Position numbers and translations under genes: made by a program
In this document: piece by piece, positions 49,289 to 57,739 of the stretch
Layout of the letters: each line of letters starts with the position of its first letter
Position numbering within the stretch: position 1 is the first letter of the stretch
The notes under the pieces: model-generated
Databases searched by the model: none
Told to the model about the DNA's origin: nothing
What the model saw: only the letters and a program-made list of their open reading frames with translations
Source: CAYSYM01 sp964435115
GTDB lineage: Bacteria > Chloroflexota > UBA6077 > CF-72
Length of the DNA stretch: 64,000 nt
Assembly: GCA_964435115.1 (NCBI GenBank)
Contig: CAYSYM010000001.1
Location: 1-64,000 of the forward strand
Direction of reading: 5' to 3'

Positions 49289-50041
49289 GTGACCGGCACC
49301 CTCCTCAACGTGGCGGCGGTGATCGTGGGCGCCACCATCGGGAGCCTGCTCGGCGATCGGCTACCGGAGCGGGTGCGGGGTATTGTCCTCCAGGCGGTGG
49401 GACTGGTCACCCTGCTCATCGGGGCGCAGATGGCGCTCCAGGCGCAGAACCTGCTGATCGTGCTCGCCAGCATGGTCCTGGGCGGCGCCCTTGGCGAAGC
49501 GATTGGCATCGAGGCGCGGCTCGACGCCGCCGGCGCCTGGCTCGAGCGCCGCTTCGGCCGCGCCGCGGGCGAGACACCCGAGGAGGTGCAGCGGGGCGCC
49601 GGCCGGTTCATCCGGGGCTTCGTCTCCAGCAGCCTCGTCTTCTGTGTGGGCCCGCTGACGATCCTGGGCTCGATCCAGGACGGGCTGACCGGGGACTACC
49701 GCCTCCTCTCGGTGAAGTCGGTGCTGGACGGGGTCACGTCGATCGCGTTCGCCTCGGCCCTGGGGCCGGGCGTGTTCTTCTCGACGCTCGTGATCCTCGT
49801 GTACCAGGGCGGGCTCAGTCTGGCCGCCCGGGCGCTGGGCGCCGGCATCCCGGACCCGGCCCGCAACCCGGCCGTGCTGGAGATGACCGCCGTGGGCGGC
49901 CTGCTGATCCTGGGGATCGGCCTACGGCTGCTCGAGATCAAGCCGATCCGCGTCGGCAACCTCCTGCCCGCGATCGGTCTGGCGCCGTTGCTCACGGTGT
50001 GGTTTGGCCCGCCGCTTGCGCGGCTGATGTCCGGTGGCTGA
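49289..50041 (+). CDS. DUF554 membrane protein
   Basis: 250 aa with about seven hydrophobic helices. 'GTLLNVAAVIVGATIGSLLGDRLPERVR' opens it, and 'GFVSSSLVFCVGPLTILGSIQDGLTGDYRLL' in outline is the family signature. Transport activity is assumed for the family but not shown. Start GTG 49289. Its stop lies inside the next gene (8-nt overlap). Confidence 0.88.
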   Translation: MTGTLLNVAAVIVGATIGSLLGDRLPERVRGIVLQAVGLVTLLIGAQMALQAQNLLIVLASMVLGGALGEAIGIEARLDAAGAWLERRFGRAAGETPEEVQRGAGRFIRGFVSSSLVFCVGPLTILGSIQDGLTGDYRLLSVKSVLDGVTSIAFASALGPGVFFSTLVILVYQGGLSLAARALGAGIPDPARNPAVLEMTAVGGLLILGIGLRLLEIKPIRVGNLLPAIGLAPLLTVWFGPPLARLMSGG

Positions 50042-50876
50042 GCCCGCGCGCCGACACCTGGCGCCGACCGGGGCGCAGGTGCGCGTGACGGGCCCGGTCC
50101 ACGCGCACGGCGAGCGCGTAGCGCCACCAGCCACGCGCCCCATGACCACCGCTCCCTCGCGCCGTCTCTCACCCGACTCGATCGCCGGCCTGGACAGGTA
50201 CGCCATGGAGATGCTCAGTTGCCCGCCGCTCCTGGCGCGCGCGGGGGGCGTCCACGTGCGAGCCGTGCCTGCGCGCGCCCTGCCTGCGTGGTTCGGCCAC
50301 CCGCTGCCGATCATCGCGCTCGCGTTCCCTCAGGGAGCGACCGTGGCCGTTCGGCCGGACCTGGAGGCGCCGCTGCGTGAGGCGATGGGATCAGACGTCG
50401 CGCTGCCACGCCTGGATGCAGCCGCGCTCCGCCGCCTGCGGCGCGCAGCGCAGCGGCTGTGCCCGCACGCGTTCACGCTGCTCGGCTTCCTCCGGGCCGC
50501 GGACGCGGCCACCTTCCGACCGAGCCCGACGGCCGCGCGCGCGGAGTTGATCGGCCGCGACGACCCTGCCGCACTCCACCTGCGGCACCGGTTCGACGGC
50601 GAGATCTTCGGCGTACGGGGGCCACGCGGCCGGCTGGTATCCTGGGCCGCGTTGAAGCTGAAGGCCGGGGACGTGTGGGAGGTGGCCGTGGAAACCGCGC
50701 CCGACTTCCGCCGCCGGGGGTACGCCCGCGACGTCGTCTCGGCGGCGGCGAGGTACACGTTGGAGTGCGGGCGGCTCTGCCTGTACGTCCACGACCACGA
50801 CAATCGTGCGTCGGCCTTCGTCGCGCGGACGCTCGGCTTCCAGGTGTACGCCGAGGTGGTCCTTGCCGAGTACTGA
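50034..50876 (+). CDS. GNAT-family N-acetyltransferase
   Basis: 280 aa from GTG 50034; an in-frame ATG at 50142 would remove 36 poorly structured residues. The C-terminal 90 residues are a GNAT core: 'VAVETAPDFRRRGYARDVVSAAARY' holds the acetyl-CoA pyrophosphate motif RRxGYA. 'CLYVHDHDNRASAFVARTLGFQ' is the closing motif B. The N-terminal half is family-specific and binds an unknown acceptor. Overlaps both neighbours, so it is part of an operon. Confidence 0.85.
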   Translation: MAEPARRHLAPTGAQVRVTGPVHAHGERVAPPATRPMTTAPSRRLSPDSIAGLDRYAMEMLSCPPLLARAGGVHVRAVPARALPAWFGHPLPIIALAFPQGATVAVRPDLEAPLREAMGSDVALPRLDAAALRRLRRAAQRLCPHAFTLLGFLRAADAATFRPSPTAARAELIGRDDPAALHLRHRFDGEIFGVRGPRGRLVSWAALKLKAGDVWEVAVETAPDFRRRGYARDVVSAAARYTLECGRLCLYVHDHDNRASAFVARTLGFQVYAEVVLAEY

Positions 50877-52473
50877 CGCCGGCGTTGGCCCGGCGCAGCT
50901 CCTGTTCACCGGGGGGGCGATCTATACTATGGAAGACGCCCAACCGCGGGCGGACGCCCTGGCGGTGCGCGGCGAGCGCATCCTGGCAGTCGGCGACGCG
51001 CAGGAGCTCACCCCGCTGCGCGGCCCGGCCACGCGGGTGGTCGAGCTGGGCGGCCGGGCGCTGGTGCCCGGCTTCGTCGACGCCCACATCCACTTTGGCT
51101 GGTACGCGCGAAGCCGTCGCGAGGTCGACCTGGACCAGGCGGCGACCCTGGAAGCGGGCCTGGCGCTGGTCCGCGCCGCCGCCGAGCGGCTGCCGGACGA
51201 CGCCTGGATCCACGGCCGTGGCTGGGACCGCCACCGCTGGGGCCGGCTCCTCGGTGCGATCGACCTGGACGGAGCGGTCGGCCCGCGACGTGCGGTGCTC
51301 AGGAGCCACGACGGGCACGCCCTCTGGTGCAGCAGCGCCGTGCTCGCCGCGGCCGGCGTCGACGCCGGCACGCCGGATCCGCCCGGCGGGCGGGTGGAGC
51401 GCCTGGAGGACGGCCGCCCCTCAGGCGTGCTGTTCGAGAACGCCCAGGCGCTGGTGGAGCGGGTCATTCCGGAGCCCGGGCTGGAGGAGACGATCGCCGC
51501 GATCCGCGAGGCGTTACCCAGCGCCGCCGCGGCCGGGGTCACTGGCATCCACAACTTGGAAGACGCGCGCACGCTGCGCGCGTTCACGCGGCTCTGGCTG
51601 CGGGGCGAACTGACGCTGCGCGTCTTCCACGGCATCCCGCGCGCCCACCTGCGCGCTGCCGCGCGGGTGGGCGTCGAGACCGGGCTGGGCGACAACTGGC
51701 TCCGAGTTGGACTGGTGAAGCTGTTCGCCGATGGCACACTCGGCTCCGAGACCGCCTACCTGCTGGAGCCCTACGTTGGACGGGACGACGGCTACCGGGG
51801 GATCCCAACCCTCGAGCCGGAAGAGCTGCGCGCGGACCTCCTGGCCGCCGCACGAGCCGGTCTGGGCGTCGCCGTCCACGCGATCGGCGACGCGGCGGTG
51901 CGGAACGCCCTGGATGCCATCGCCTGGGCCCGGGCGCAGGATCCCCTGGCGGCGCGCGCGCTCTACCGGATCGAGCACGCGCAGCTTGTCCACCCGGACG
52001 ACTTCGCCCGCTTCGCGCAGCTCGACGTGGTCGCGTCCATGCAGCCGACCCACGCCGTGGCCGACTGGCGTGCGGCCGACGAGCACTGGGGGCCGAGGTC
52101 GCGGACCGCGTATGCTTGGCGGAGCCTGCTCGACGCCGGCGTCTCCCTGGCGTTCGGCACGGACGCGCCAGTGGAGCGGATCGAGCCGCTGCGCAGCCTG
52201 TACGCCGCTGTGGCACGCCGTGACGAATCGGGCGTGCCCGCTGGCGGCTGGTACCCGGAGCAGGCGCTGCGCCTGCACGAGGCCGTGCGCGCCTACACCC
52301 GCGGAGCGGCGCACGCCGAGCGGGCCGACGCCAGGAAGGGGTCGCTCACGCCGGGGAAGCTGGCCGACCTCGTCGTGCTCTCGGGCGATCCGTTCGCACG
52401 GGGGGTGGAGGCTCTGTTGGAGACGGACGTCGACACGACGGTGGTTGGGGGGCGGATCGTCCATGAGCGCTGA
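50863..52473 (+). CDS. YtcJ-like amidohydrolase
   Basis: 536 aa from TTG 50863, which overlaps the GNAT gene; ATG 50930 would cut the first strand. Metal-site motifs: 'VDAHIHFGW' (HxH), a Lys/Asp region 'VGLVKLFADGTLGSETAYL', 'VAVHAIGDAAVRNALDAI', 'RIEHAQLV' and 'FGTDAPVE' with the catalytic Asp. Hydrolyses an amide or related bond in an unknown small molecule. It overlaps the trans-sulfuration gene by 11 nt. Confidence 0.88.
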   Translation: MPSTDAGVGPAQLLFTGGAIYTMEDAQPRADALAVRGERILAVGDAQELTPLRGPATRVVELGGRALVPGFVDAHIHFGWYARSRREVDLDQAATLEAGLALVRAAAERLPDDAWIHGRGWDRHRWGRLLGAIDLDGAVGPRRAVLRSHDGHALWCSSAVLAAAGVDAGTPDPPGGRVERLEDGRPSGVLFENAQALVERVIPEPGLEETIAAIREALPSAAAAGVTGIHNLEDARTLRAFTRLWLRGELTLRVFHGIPRAHLRAAARVGVETGLGDNWLRVGLVKLFADGTLGSETAYLLEPYVGRDDGYRGIPTLEPEELRADLLAAARAGLGVAVHAIGDAAVRNALDAIAWARAQDPLAARALYRIEHAQLVHPDDFARFAQLDVVASMQPTHAVADWRAADEHWGPRSRTAYAWRSLLDAGVSLAFGTDAPVERIEPLRSLYAAVARRDESGVPAGGWYPEQALRLHEAVRAYTRGAAHAERADARKGSLTPGKLADLVVLSGDPFARGVEALLETDVDTTVVGGRIVHER

Positions 52474-53692
52474 GGACCGGCCCGCGTACAGGTTCGAGAC
52501 GCTGGCAGTGCACGCGGGCTCGGACGTGGCTTCCGTAGGCGGCGCCCACCCGATGGCTGTGCCCATCGTGCACGCGTCCAGCTTCTGGTATGACTCGTCA
52601 GACGAGCTCGACCGCGTGCTGGGCGGCGAGCAGCCGGGGTACGTGTACGCGCGCTACGCCAGCCCTACGGTGGCCGCCTTCGAGCAAGCGGTGGCCGCAC
52701 TCGAGGGCGCGCCGGGGGCGGTGGCGTTCGCCTCGGGGATGGCCGCGCTACACGGCGTGCTGATGGCGTGCGCGCCGCGCCCGGGCGACGTGATCTTTGC
52801 CAGCCAGGACTGCTACGGCGGCACCCACGCGCTCCTGGCGAACGTGACCACGGTGCAGGGCGCCAGGGTGCGGTTCGTGGACGTGTTCGACCTCGAGCGG
52901 CTGGGCGCGCAGCTCGCCGCCGAGCGGCCACGGGCGCTGCTGTTGGAGGTGGTGTCGAACCCGCTGGTGCGGGTGGCCGACCTGCGGCGGATCTGCCAGG
53001 CCGCGCGCGAGCATGGCGTCAGCGTGGTGGTCGACTCCACGTTCACGACGCCCTACCTGCTACAGCCGCTCGAGCTGGGTGCCAGCTACGTGGTGCATAG
53101 CGCCACCAAGTACCTGGGCGGGCACGGGGACGTGACCGGTGGTGTGGTGGCCGGCGCCACGGCCGAGCGGGTGGACGAGCTGCGGACGCTCTGCAAGCTG
53201 ACTGGCGCGATCCTGGGCCCGGCGGAGGCCTACCTGGCGCTCCGCGGGCTGCGCACCCTGGCGTTGCGGATGGCGCGCCAGTGCGCGAACGCTGCGGCGC
53301 TCGCCGGGGCGCTGGCCCGCGACCCGCGCATTGAACGGGTCTACTACCCGGGGCTGGCCGAGAGCCCTGACCACGCGACCGCGCGGGGCCTGTTTCGCCC
53401 GGACGCCTTCGGCGCCGTGCTCGCGTTCGCCATCCGTGGTGCGGACCAGGCGGGCGTGATGCGCGCCATGGAGCGGCTGCGGCTGATCCGGCCGGCGCCG
53501 ACGTTGGGCGATGCGGCCAGCCTCGTCCTCTACCCGGTCATCGCCTCGCACCGCGGGCTCTCACCGGAGGAACGCGCGGCGCGCGGCATCCACGACAACA
53601 TCCTGCGGCTCTCGGCCGGGATCGAGGACCCGACCGACCTGGTCGACGACCTGGACCTGGCGCTGGCTGCACCCACGGCCGGGAGGACGTGA
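52463..53692 (+). CDS. PLP-dependent trans-sulfuration enzyme (cystathionine gamma-synthase/lyase or methionine gamma-lyase type)
   Basis: 409 aa. 'ETLAVHAGSD' at the start, 'YARYASPTVAAFEQAVAALEG', 'ASGMAALHGVLMA', 'VVDSTFTTPYLLQPLELGA', and the PLP lysine in 'HSATKYLGGHGDVTGG'. The C-terminal 'HRGLSPEERAARGIHDNILRLSAGIED' is characteristic of the family. Synthase, lyase and gamma-lyase members cannot be separated by eye. ATG 52463 lies inside the amidohydrolase gene. Confidence 0.92.
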   Translation: MSAEDRPAYRFETLAVHAGSDVASVGGAHPMAVPIVHASSFWYDSSDELDRVLGGEQPGYVYARYASPTVAAFEQAVAALEGAPGAVAFASGMAALHGVLMACAPRPGDVIFASQDCYGGTHALLANVTTVQGARVRFVDVFDLERLGAQLAAERPRALLLEVVSNPLVRVADLRRICQAAREHGVSVVVDSTFTTPYLLQPLELGASYVVHSATKYLGGHGDVTGGVVAGATAERVDELRTLCKLTGAILGPAEAYLALRGLRTLALRMARQCANAAALAGALARDPRIERVYYPGLAESPDHATARGLFRPDAFGAVLAFAIRGADQAGVMRAMERLRLIRPAPTLGDAASLVLYPVIASHRGLSPEERAARGIHDNILRLSAGIEDPTDLVDDLDLALAAPTAGRT

Positions 53693-53827
53693 GGGGTAGC
53701 GCGACGTACCCGGCGAGCGGGCTCGGCGGGGCGGCACGGGTGGCGTTGGCCGGCGCCAGGCGGCGAGGCACTCGGGCGGCGCTGGGCGCAACCGAGGAGC
53801 GGCATGCCCCGTCCAAGGTGCACGCGG

Positions 53828-53833
53828 TACAGT
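53828..53833 (+). promoter_or_regulatory. -10-like box (TACAGT) upstream of pspA
   Basis: TACAGT, about 55 nt before ATG 53888; the leader contains GAGGGAGGT as Shine-Dalgarno. The region 53693-53827 shows no gene. Confidence 0.35.
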
Positions 53834-53887
53834 GTGCGTGAGCGAACCGCGCCTCAGCCCAGCTCCTCGAGGGAGGTCAACAACTCC

Positions 53888-54616
53888 ATGGGAATTCTCG
53901 ACCGCGTTGCGACACTCGTGAGGGCGAACATCAATGACCTAATCGACCGGGCGGAGGACCCGGAGAAGGTCATCAAGCAGCTTCTGGCGGACATGAACAG
54001 CCAGCTCCTGCAGGTGAAAACGCAGGTGGCGGCGGCGATCGCCGACGAGAAGCAGCTCTTCCAGCGCTACCAGGACAACCAGACGCAGGCGACTGAGTGG
54101 CAGCGCAAGGCGGAGCTGGCCGTGGAGAAGGGCCAGGACGATCTGGCGCGGGAGGCGTTGAGCCGCCGCAACGCCTTCCAGCAGACGGCCGACGGGTTCA
54201 AGGCGCAGTACGACGAGCAGTCGAAACAGGTGGCGACGCTCAAGGACGCGCTGAGCCAGCTGGAGGCCAAGATCACCGAGGCGGAGACCAAGAAGGACCT
54301 GCTGATCGCGCGCAGCCGCCGGGCGAAGGCGGAAACCCAGATCCGCACGACTCTCGCCGGCCTGGACGCCAGCGGCGCGCTGGCCGGCTTCGAGCGCATG
54401 GAGGAGAAGGTCAACCAGCAGGAGGCACGCGCCGCTGCGCTGGGTGAGCTGGACCGTGACACGCTGGAGGACCGGTTCAAGCTGCTCGAGACAGAGACCG
54501 AGGTCGACCAGCAGCTCGCGGAGCTGAAGGCGCGGAAGGGGCTGGCGCCAGGCGGCGAGACGAAGGCGCTCGAGTCGGGCGAGGGTGAGGAGGCCGCCGG
54601 CCGCGGCGCGCCCTGA
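53888..54616 (+). CDS. pspA: PspA/IM30/Vipp1-family membrane-stress protein
   Basis: 242 aa, nearly all coiled coil. 'GILDRVATLVRANINDLIDRAEDPEKVIKQLL' in outline is the amphipathic helix and first hairpin of the family. 'KVNQQEARAAALGELD' is the conserved alpha-4 motif. Forms ESCRT-III-like assemblies that protect membranes. It stands alone with a Shine-Dalgarno. The acidic, Gly-rich tail is short compared with Vipp1. Confidence 0.92.
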   Translation: MGILDRVATLVRANINDLIDRAEDPEKVIKQLLADMNSQLLQVKTQVAAAIADEKQLFQRYQDNQTQATEWQRKAELAVEKGQDDLAREALSRRNAFQQTADGFKAQYDEQSKQVATLKDALSQLEAKITEAETKKDLLIARSRRAKAETQIRTTLAGLDASGALAGFERMEEKVNQQEARAAALGELDRDTLEDRFKLLETETEVDQQLAELKARKGLAPGGETKALESGEGEEAAGRGAP

Positions 54617-54719
54617 GCGGGGATCGGGTGCCGGGGCGACTCTGCTCCCTGGCACCCAGCCCCTGCTACCCCGGGCACCTGGCCCCGCCGCTGGCGCGCT
54701 CACGGGCTCGGCCGCGGGG

Positions 54720-55910
54720 TTACAGCCGGAGGAAGGTGGGGAGCGAGTCGCCCAAGAGCGGGCGGGCGTACGCCTCGAACGCGGGCGTCATGCCGGTGCC
54801 GCGAGCGTTGACGAACGCCGGCGGCAGCCGGCGTTGCTGGTTGGCCACGACTTCTAGGGGCGCCGCACCCGTCGCCACTGCGTACGGCGCCGAGCCGACG
54901 CGCTGCAGGGTCACCATGAGGTCCGAGCGGCCTTCGAGGGCGTAGCGAACCGCCGCGCGGCCGACGAGCTCGGCCTCGTCGCGGTCGACTCCGGAGACGT
55001 ACGCGGTGGCCGTGCGCTGGATAGTGCCCGGCTTGTCGATCCGCGCCCGGAGCCGGAGCTCCTGCTGGATGCGCTGCGCCAGGAACCGGGCTGGGCTCTC
55101 GTAGTAGGGATGCCCGAAGGGATCGACCCAGTGGGGCGGGCCACCGGTGCCGAGGACCTGGCCGTCCGGGGCGGGCTGGTTCTCGCACAGGACGGCGACG
55201 CACCAGCCGAGCTGCTGGTAGACGGCCTGCACGTCCGCCACCACCTGGTCCGCGCTGACCGGCCGTTCGGGCACGTAGACCAGGTGCGGGGCGTCGTCGG
55301 GCTCCTCCCTGGCCAGCCAGCCGGAGCCGGGCAGCCAGCCGGCGTGGCGGCCCATCACCTCCACCAGCTTGATGGGGTCTGTGGCGCGCATGGCCCAGGT
55401 GTCCCGCGCGGCCTCGCGGGTGGTCTGGGCGATGAAACGGGCGGCGCTGCCGTAGCCGGGGCAGTGGTCGGTGGCGGGGAGGTCGTTGTCGATGGTCTTG
55501 GGGACGCCGATGACACGGAGCGGGACACCCAGCGCCCGAGCGGCCTGGGCCACCTGGTGGGAGGTGTCGGCGGAGTCGTTGCCGCCAATGTAGACGAACG
55601 TCTCGATTCCCCGCTGCTGGCAGAGGCGCACGAGGCGCTCGGGGTCGCCTGGGCGGAGCCGGTAGCGGCACGACCCGAGCGCCGCGCCTGGCGTGTGCGC
55701 CAGCCGGAGGAGCGCGCCGTCGTCCAGGTGCCCCAGGTCGATCAGCCGCCCTTCGAGCGCGCCCCGCACGCCGTCCCGCATGCCGACCACGGCACCGAAG
55801 CCCCGAGAGGCGCGAGCCTCAGCCACGACGCCGGCGAGGCTCGCGTTGATGACCGCCGTGGGTCCGCCGGACTGCCCGACGAGCAGACCGGGCCTGGCGC
55901 TGGCGCCCAG
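54720..55910 (-). CDS. 6-phosphofructokinase (PPi/ATP-dependent type), probable CTG start
   Basis: 396 aa from CTG 55910. 'GQSGGPTAVINASLAGVV' is the nucleotide-binding N-terminus, 'FVYIGGNDSADTSHQVAQAA' and 'VIGVPKTIDNDL' the substrate and catalytic loops, and 'EVMGRHAGWL' a later block. The first ATG/GTG/TTG in frame, GTG 55826, would delete the GGPT loop every family member needs. So translation probably starts at CTG 55910, 2 nt after the preceding DJ-1 stop; CTG 55884-55886 is another option. Coupled translation with DJ-1 is likely. Confidence 0.88.
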   Translation of the reverse strand: MGASARPGLLVGQSGGPTAVINASLAGVVAEARASRGFGAVVGMRDGVRGALEGRLIDLGHLDDGALLRLAHTPGAALGSCRYRLRPGDPERLVRLCQQRGIETFVYIGGNDSADTSHQVAQAARALGVPLRVIGVPKTIDNDLPATDHCPGYGSAARFIAQTTREAARDTWAMRATDPIKLVEVMGRHAGWLPGSGWLAREEPDDAPHLVYVPERPVSADQVVADVQAVYQQLGWCVAVLCENQPAPDGQVLGTGGPPHWVDPFGHPYYESPARFLAQRIQQELRLRARIDKPGTIQRTATAYVSGVDRDEAELVGRAAVRYALEGRSDLMVTLQRVGSAPYAVATGAAPLEVVANQQRRLPPAFVNARGTGMTPAFEAYARPLLGDSLPTFLRL

Positions 55911-55912
55911 GG

Positions 55913-56533
55913 CTACCCGGCCACGGCTGCTTCGCGGTCGCCGGCGGCGGCCGCGGCGCGGCGCTCGCGAAGGGCGGCAACGACGGCGCGCATGTAGGCG
56001 GGGAGGTCGGCCGGCGTACGCGAGGTGATGAGGTTGCCATCGCGGACCACCTCACGGTCGACCCAGGTGGCGCCAGCGTTCACCATGTCGTCCTTGATAC
56101 TGCGGAAGCCGGTGGCCGTGCGGCCGCGCAGCACGTTGGCCGAGGCGAGCATCCACCCAGCGTGGCAGATGGCGGCGACGATCTTACCCTGCTCGACTGC
56201 GTCGCGGACGAGCTTCACCATGGCCGGGTGGCGCCGCATGTGGTCGGGCGAGTACCCGCCAGGGATGAGCACGGCGTCGAACTGGGTGGCGGTCACGGTC
56301 TCCGCCTCGGCGTCCGCGGCCACCGGGTAGCCGTGCTTGCTCTGGTACGTCTCGGCGCTGCCCGAACCGACGACGAAGACGTCGGCGCCCGCCTCGCGCA
56401 GGCGATAGTACGGGTACCACAGTTCGAGGTCCTCGTAGAGCGTCTCGGCCAGGATGGCCACCCGCATGCCCGCGAGCTCATGGGCCGAGCTCTCGACCGA
56501 CGGATCGCTCGCGCCATTGTGGGACGTGGTCAT
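55913..56533 (-). CDS. DJ-1/PfpI-family protein
   Basis: 206 aa. 'VAILAETLYEDLELWYPYYRLREAGADV' in outline begins the flavodoxin-like fold, Glu of 'E' lies near residue 34, and 'IVAAICHAGWMLAS' holds the nucleophile Cys with adjacent His. Family members are glyoxalases, chaperones or proteases; which one is unknown. GGGAGGTGC precedes ATG 56533. It is the first gene of an operon with phosphofructokinase. Confidence 0.9.
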   Translation of the reverse strand: MTTSHNGASDPSVESSAHELAGMRVAILAETLYEDLELWYPYYRLREAGADVFVVGSGSAETYQSKHGYPVAADAEAETVTATQFDAVLIPGGYSPDHMRRHPAMVKLVRDAVEQGKIVAAICHAGWMLASANVLRGRTATGFRSIKDDMVNAGATWVDREVVRDGNLITSRTPADLPAYMRAVVAALRERRAAAAAGDREAAVAG

Positions 56534-56633
56534 GGTGCACCTCCCGGACGTCGGATGGATGTCCTGCGCTCATCGTATCACGCAGGGTAGGGGCCGCCCG
56601 GCTCGGCGCGCCCGGGTCCGGGCGGCCTGTGCG

Positions 56634-57521
56634 CTACCGTTTGCCCGGATCTCGGCGCCGAGGCCCCTGCCTGGTGGGCTCAGCGCGAGCGTGGCGACGG
56701 GCCGAGGTTCCCCCCGCAACGACGTCTGCTGCCCGCCTGGCCAGGCCCGTCGCCGGGAGCGCCGCGGCGACGTCGGCGAGCAACGCGGCGGCGGCCCGGG
56801 GGGACGGGAGCCTCGCGTCCACGGCCTGGTGCACCTCGGCGGCGGCTTCGGGGGTGCCGACGGCGAGGGCGAGCGTGTGCAGGCCGGCCGTCTCGCGCAG
56901 GTCGCGCAGCGCGCGGAACGCGTGTAGGTCGGTGACGTCGTCGCCCAGGTAGACGAGCGCACGCAGGCGGTGGTCGGTGGCGAGGAGGCGCACGACGGTG
57001 CCCTTGCTGATGGGGATGGGCGGCAGGAGGTTGACCACGAGGCGGCCTTCCTCCAGGCGGAACCGCTGTGCCGCTGGAGCGTGAGCCAGCGCGTCGAGGA
57101 GCTGGCGGCGGGCGGCTTCGCGGTCGACGGCGAGACGGTAGTGCAGGCTCGCGCTCACGCCCTTGTTCTCCACGAGGATGCCAGCCAGCGTGAGCTGCGG
57201 AGCGACCTGGTCGAGCGCCGCCGCGAGCAGCGGAACGTACGGCCGGGCTGCTTCGACCGGCTGTGGCCCGTGCGGGCCGACGAGCTCGAGCCCGTGGTTG
57301 CCGACGTAGGTGAGTCCGTCCAGGCCGACCAGGCGCTGGGCGTCCGCTACCGAGCGCCCGGAGACGACGGCGACGAGCGCCAACCGCCGAGCGAGGCGCT
57401 GGAGGGCGGCCCGCGCTTGTGGCAGGACACGTGCCTCGGCGGGGACGGCGGCGATGGGGCTGATGGTGCCGTCCACGTCGGTCACCAGCCCGGCCGGCTG
57501 GCGGCTCAGGACGGCCACCAC
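56634..57521 (-). CDS. otsB: Trehalose-6-phosphate phosphatase
   Basis: 295 aa from GTG 57521. HAD motif I is 'LVTDVDGTISPI', motif II 'VVSGRSVAD', a lysine region 'VVRLLATDHRL' with 'PISKGTVV', and motif III 'YLGDDVTDLHAF'. 'YVGNHGLELV' fits OtsB's substrate cap. GTG 57563 would add 14 residues. It dephosphorylates trehalose-6-P. No OtsA partner is in the window. A flanking inverted repeat overlaps the upstream region. Confidence 0.9.
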   Translation of the reverse strand: MVAVLSRQPAGLVTDVDGTISPIAAVPAEARVLPQARAALQRLARRLALVAVVSGRSVADAQRLVGLDGLTYVGNHGLELVGPHGPQPVEAARPYVPLLAAALDQVAPQLTLAGILVENKGVSASLHYRLAVDREAARRQLLDALAHAPAAQRFRLEEGRLVVNLLPPIPISKGTVVRLLATDHRLRALVYLGDDVTDLHAFRALRDLRETAGLHTLALAVGTPEAAAEVHQAVDARLPSPRAAAALLADVAAALPATGLARRAADVVAGGTSARRHARAEPTRQGPRRRDPGKR

Positions 57522-57529
57522 GCGGCCGA

Positions 57530-57604
57530 CCCGAATCCGTGGATTCCCGATTGAAAGCTTCACCCGCTGGGTGACGGATCTGATCTCGGACTCACGGATT
57601 CGGG
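57530..57604. repeat. 12-bp perfect inverted repeat between otsB and tRNA-Asn
   Basis: CCCGAATCCGTG (57530-57541) and CACGGATTCGGG (57593-57604) with 51 nt between. They straddle the start region of otsB and lie 60 bp from tRNA-Asn. It could be a transposon or element end, or an operator; I found no third copy. Confidence 0.45.
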
Positions 57605-57641
57605 GCCGACCAGCGGCCTGGCGGCTCGCCGGGCGCTCGCG

Positions 57642-57647
57642 TACACT
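57642..57647 (+). promoter_or_regulatory. tRNA-Asn promoter -10 box (TACACT)
   Basis: TACACT, 17 nt before the mature 5' end of tRNA-Asn. Confidence 0.4.
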
Positions 57648-57664
57648 ATCAGGGAGTGTTGCAG

Positions 57665-57739
57665 TCCGCGGTAGCTCAATGGTAGAGCAACCGGCTGTTA
57701 ACCGGTGGGTTGCAGGTTCGAATCCTGCTCGCGGAGCCA
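57665..57739 (+). tRNA. tRNA-Asn (GTT)
   Basis: Acceptor TCCGCGG pairs with TCGCGGA (one G-U). The anticodon loop CTGTTAA has GTT, the T-loop GGTTCGAATCC is canonical, and CCA (57737-57739) is encoded. The antisense recombinase gene runs into it from the right, stopping at 57676. Confidence 0.95.

Noticed and set aside
53828..53845. Leaderless start for pspA at GTG near TACAGT
   Set aside because: That GTG is out of frame with PspA, and ATG 53888 has a clear Shine-Dalgarno.
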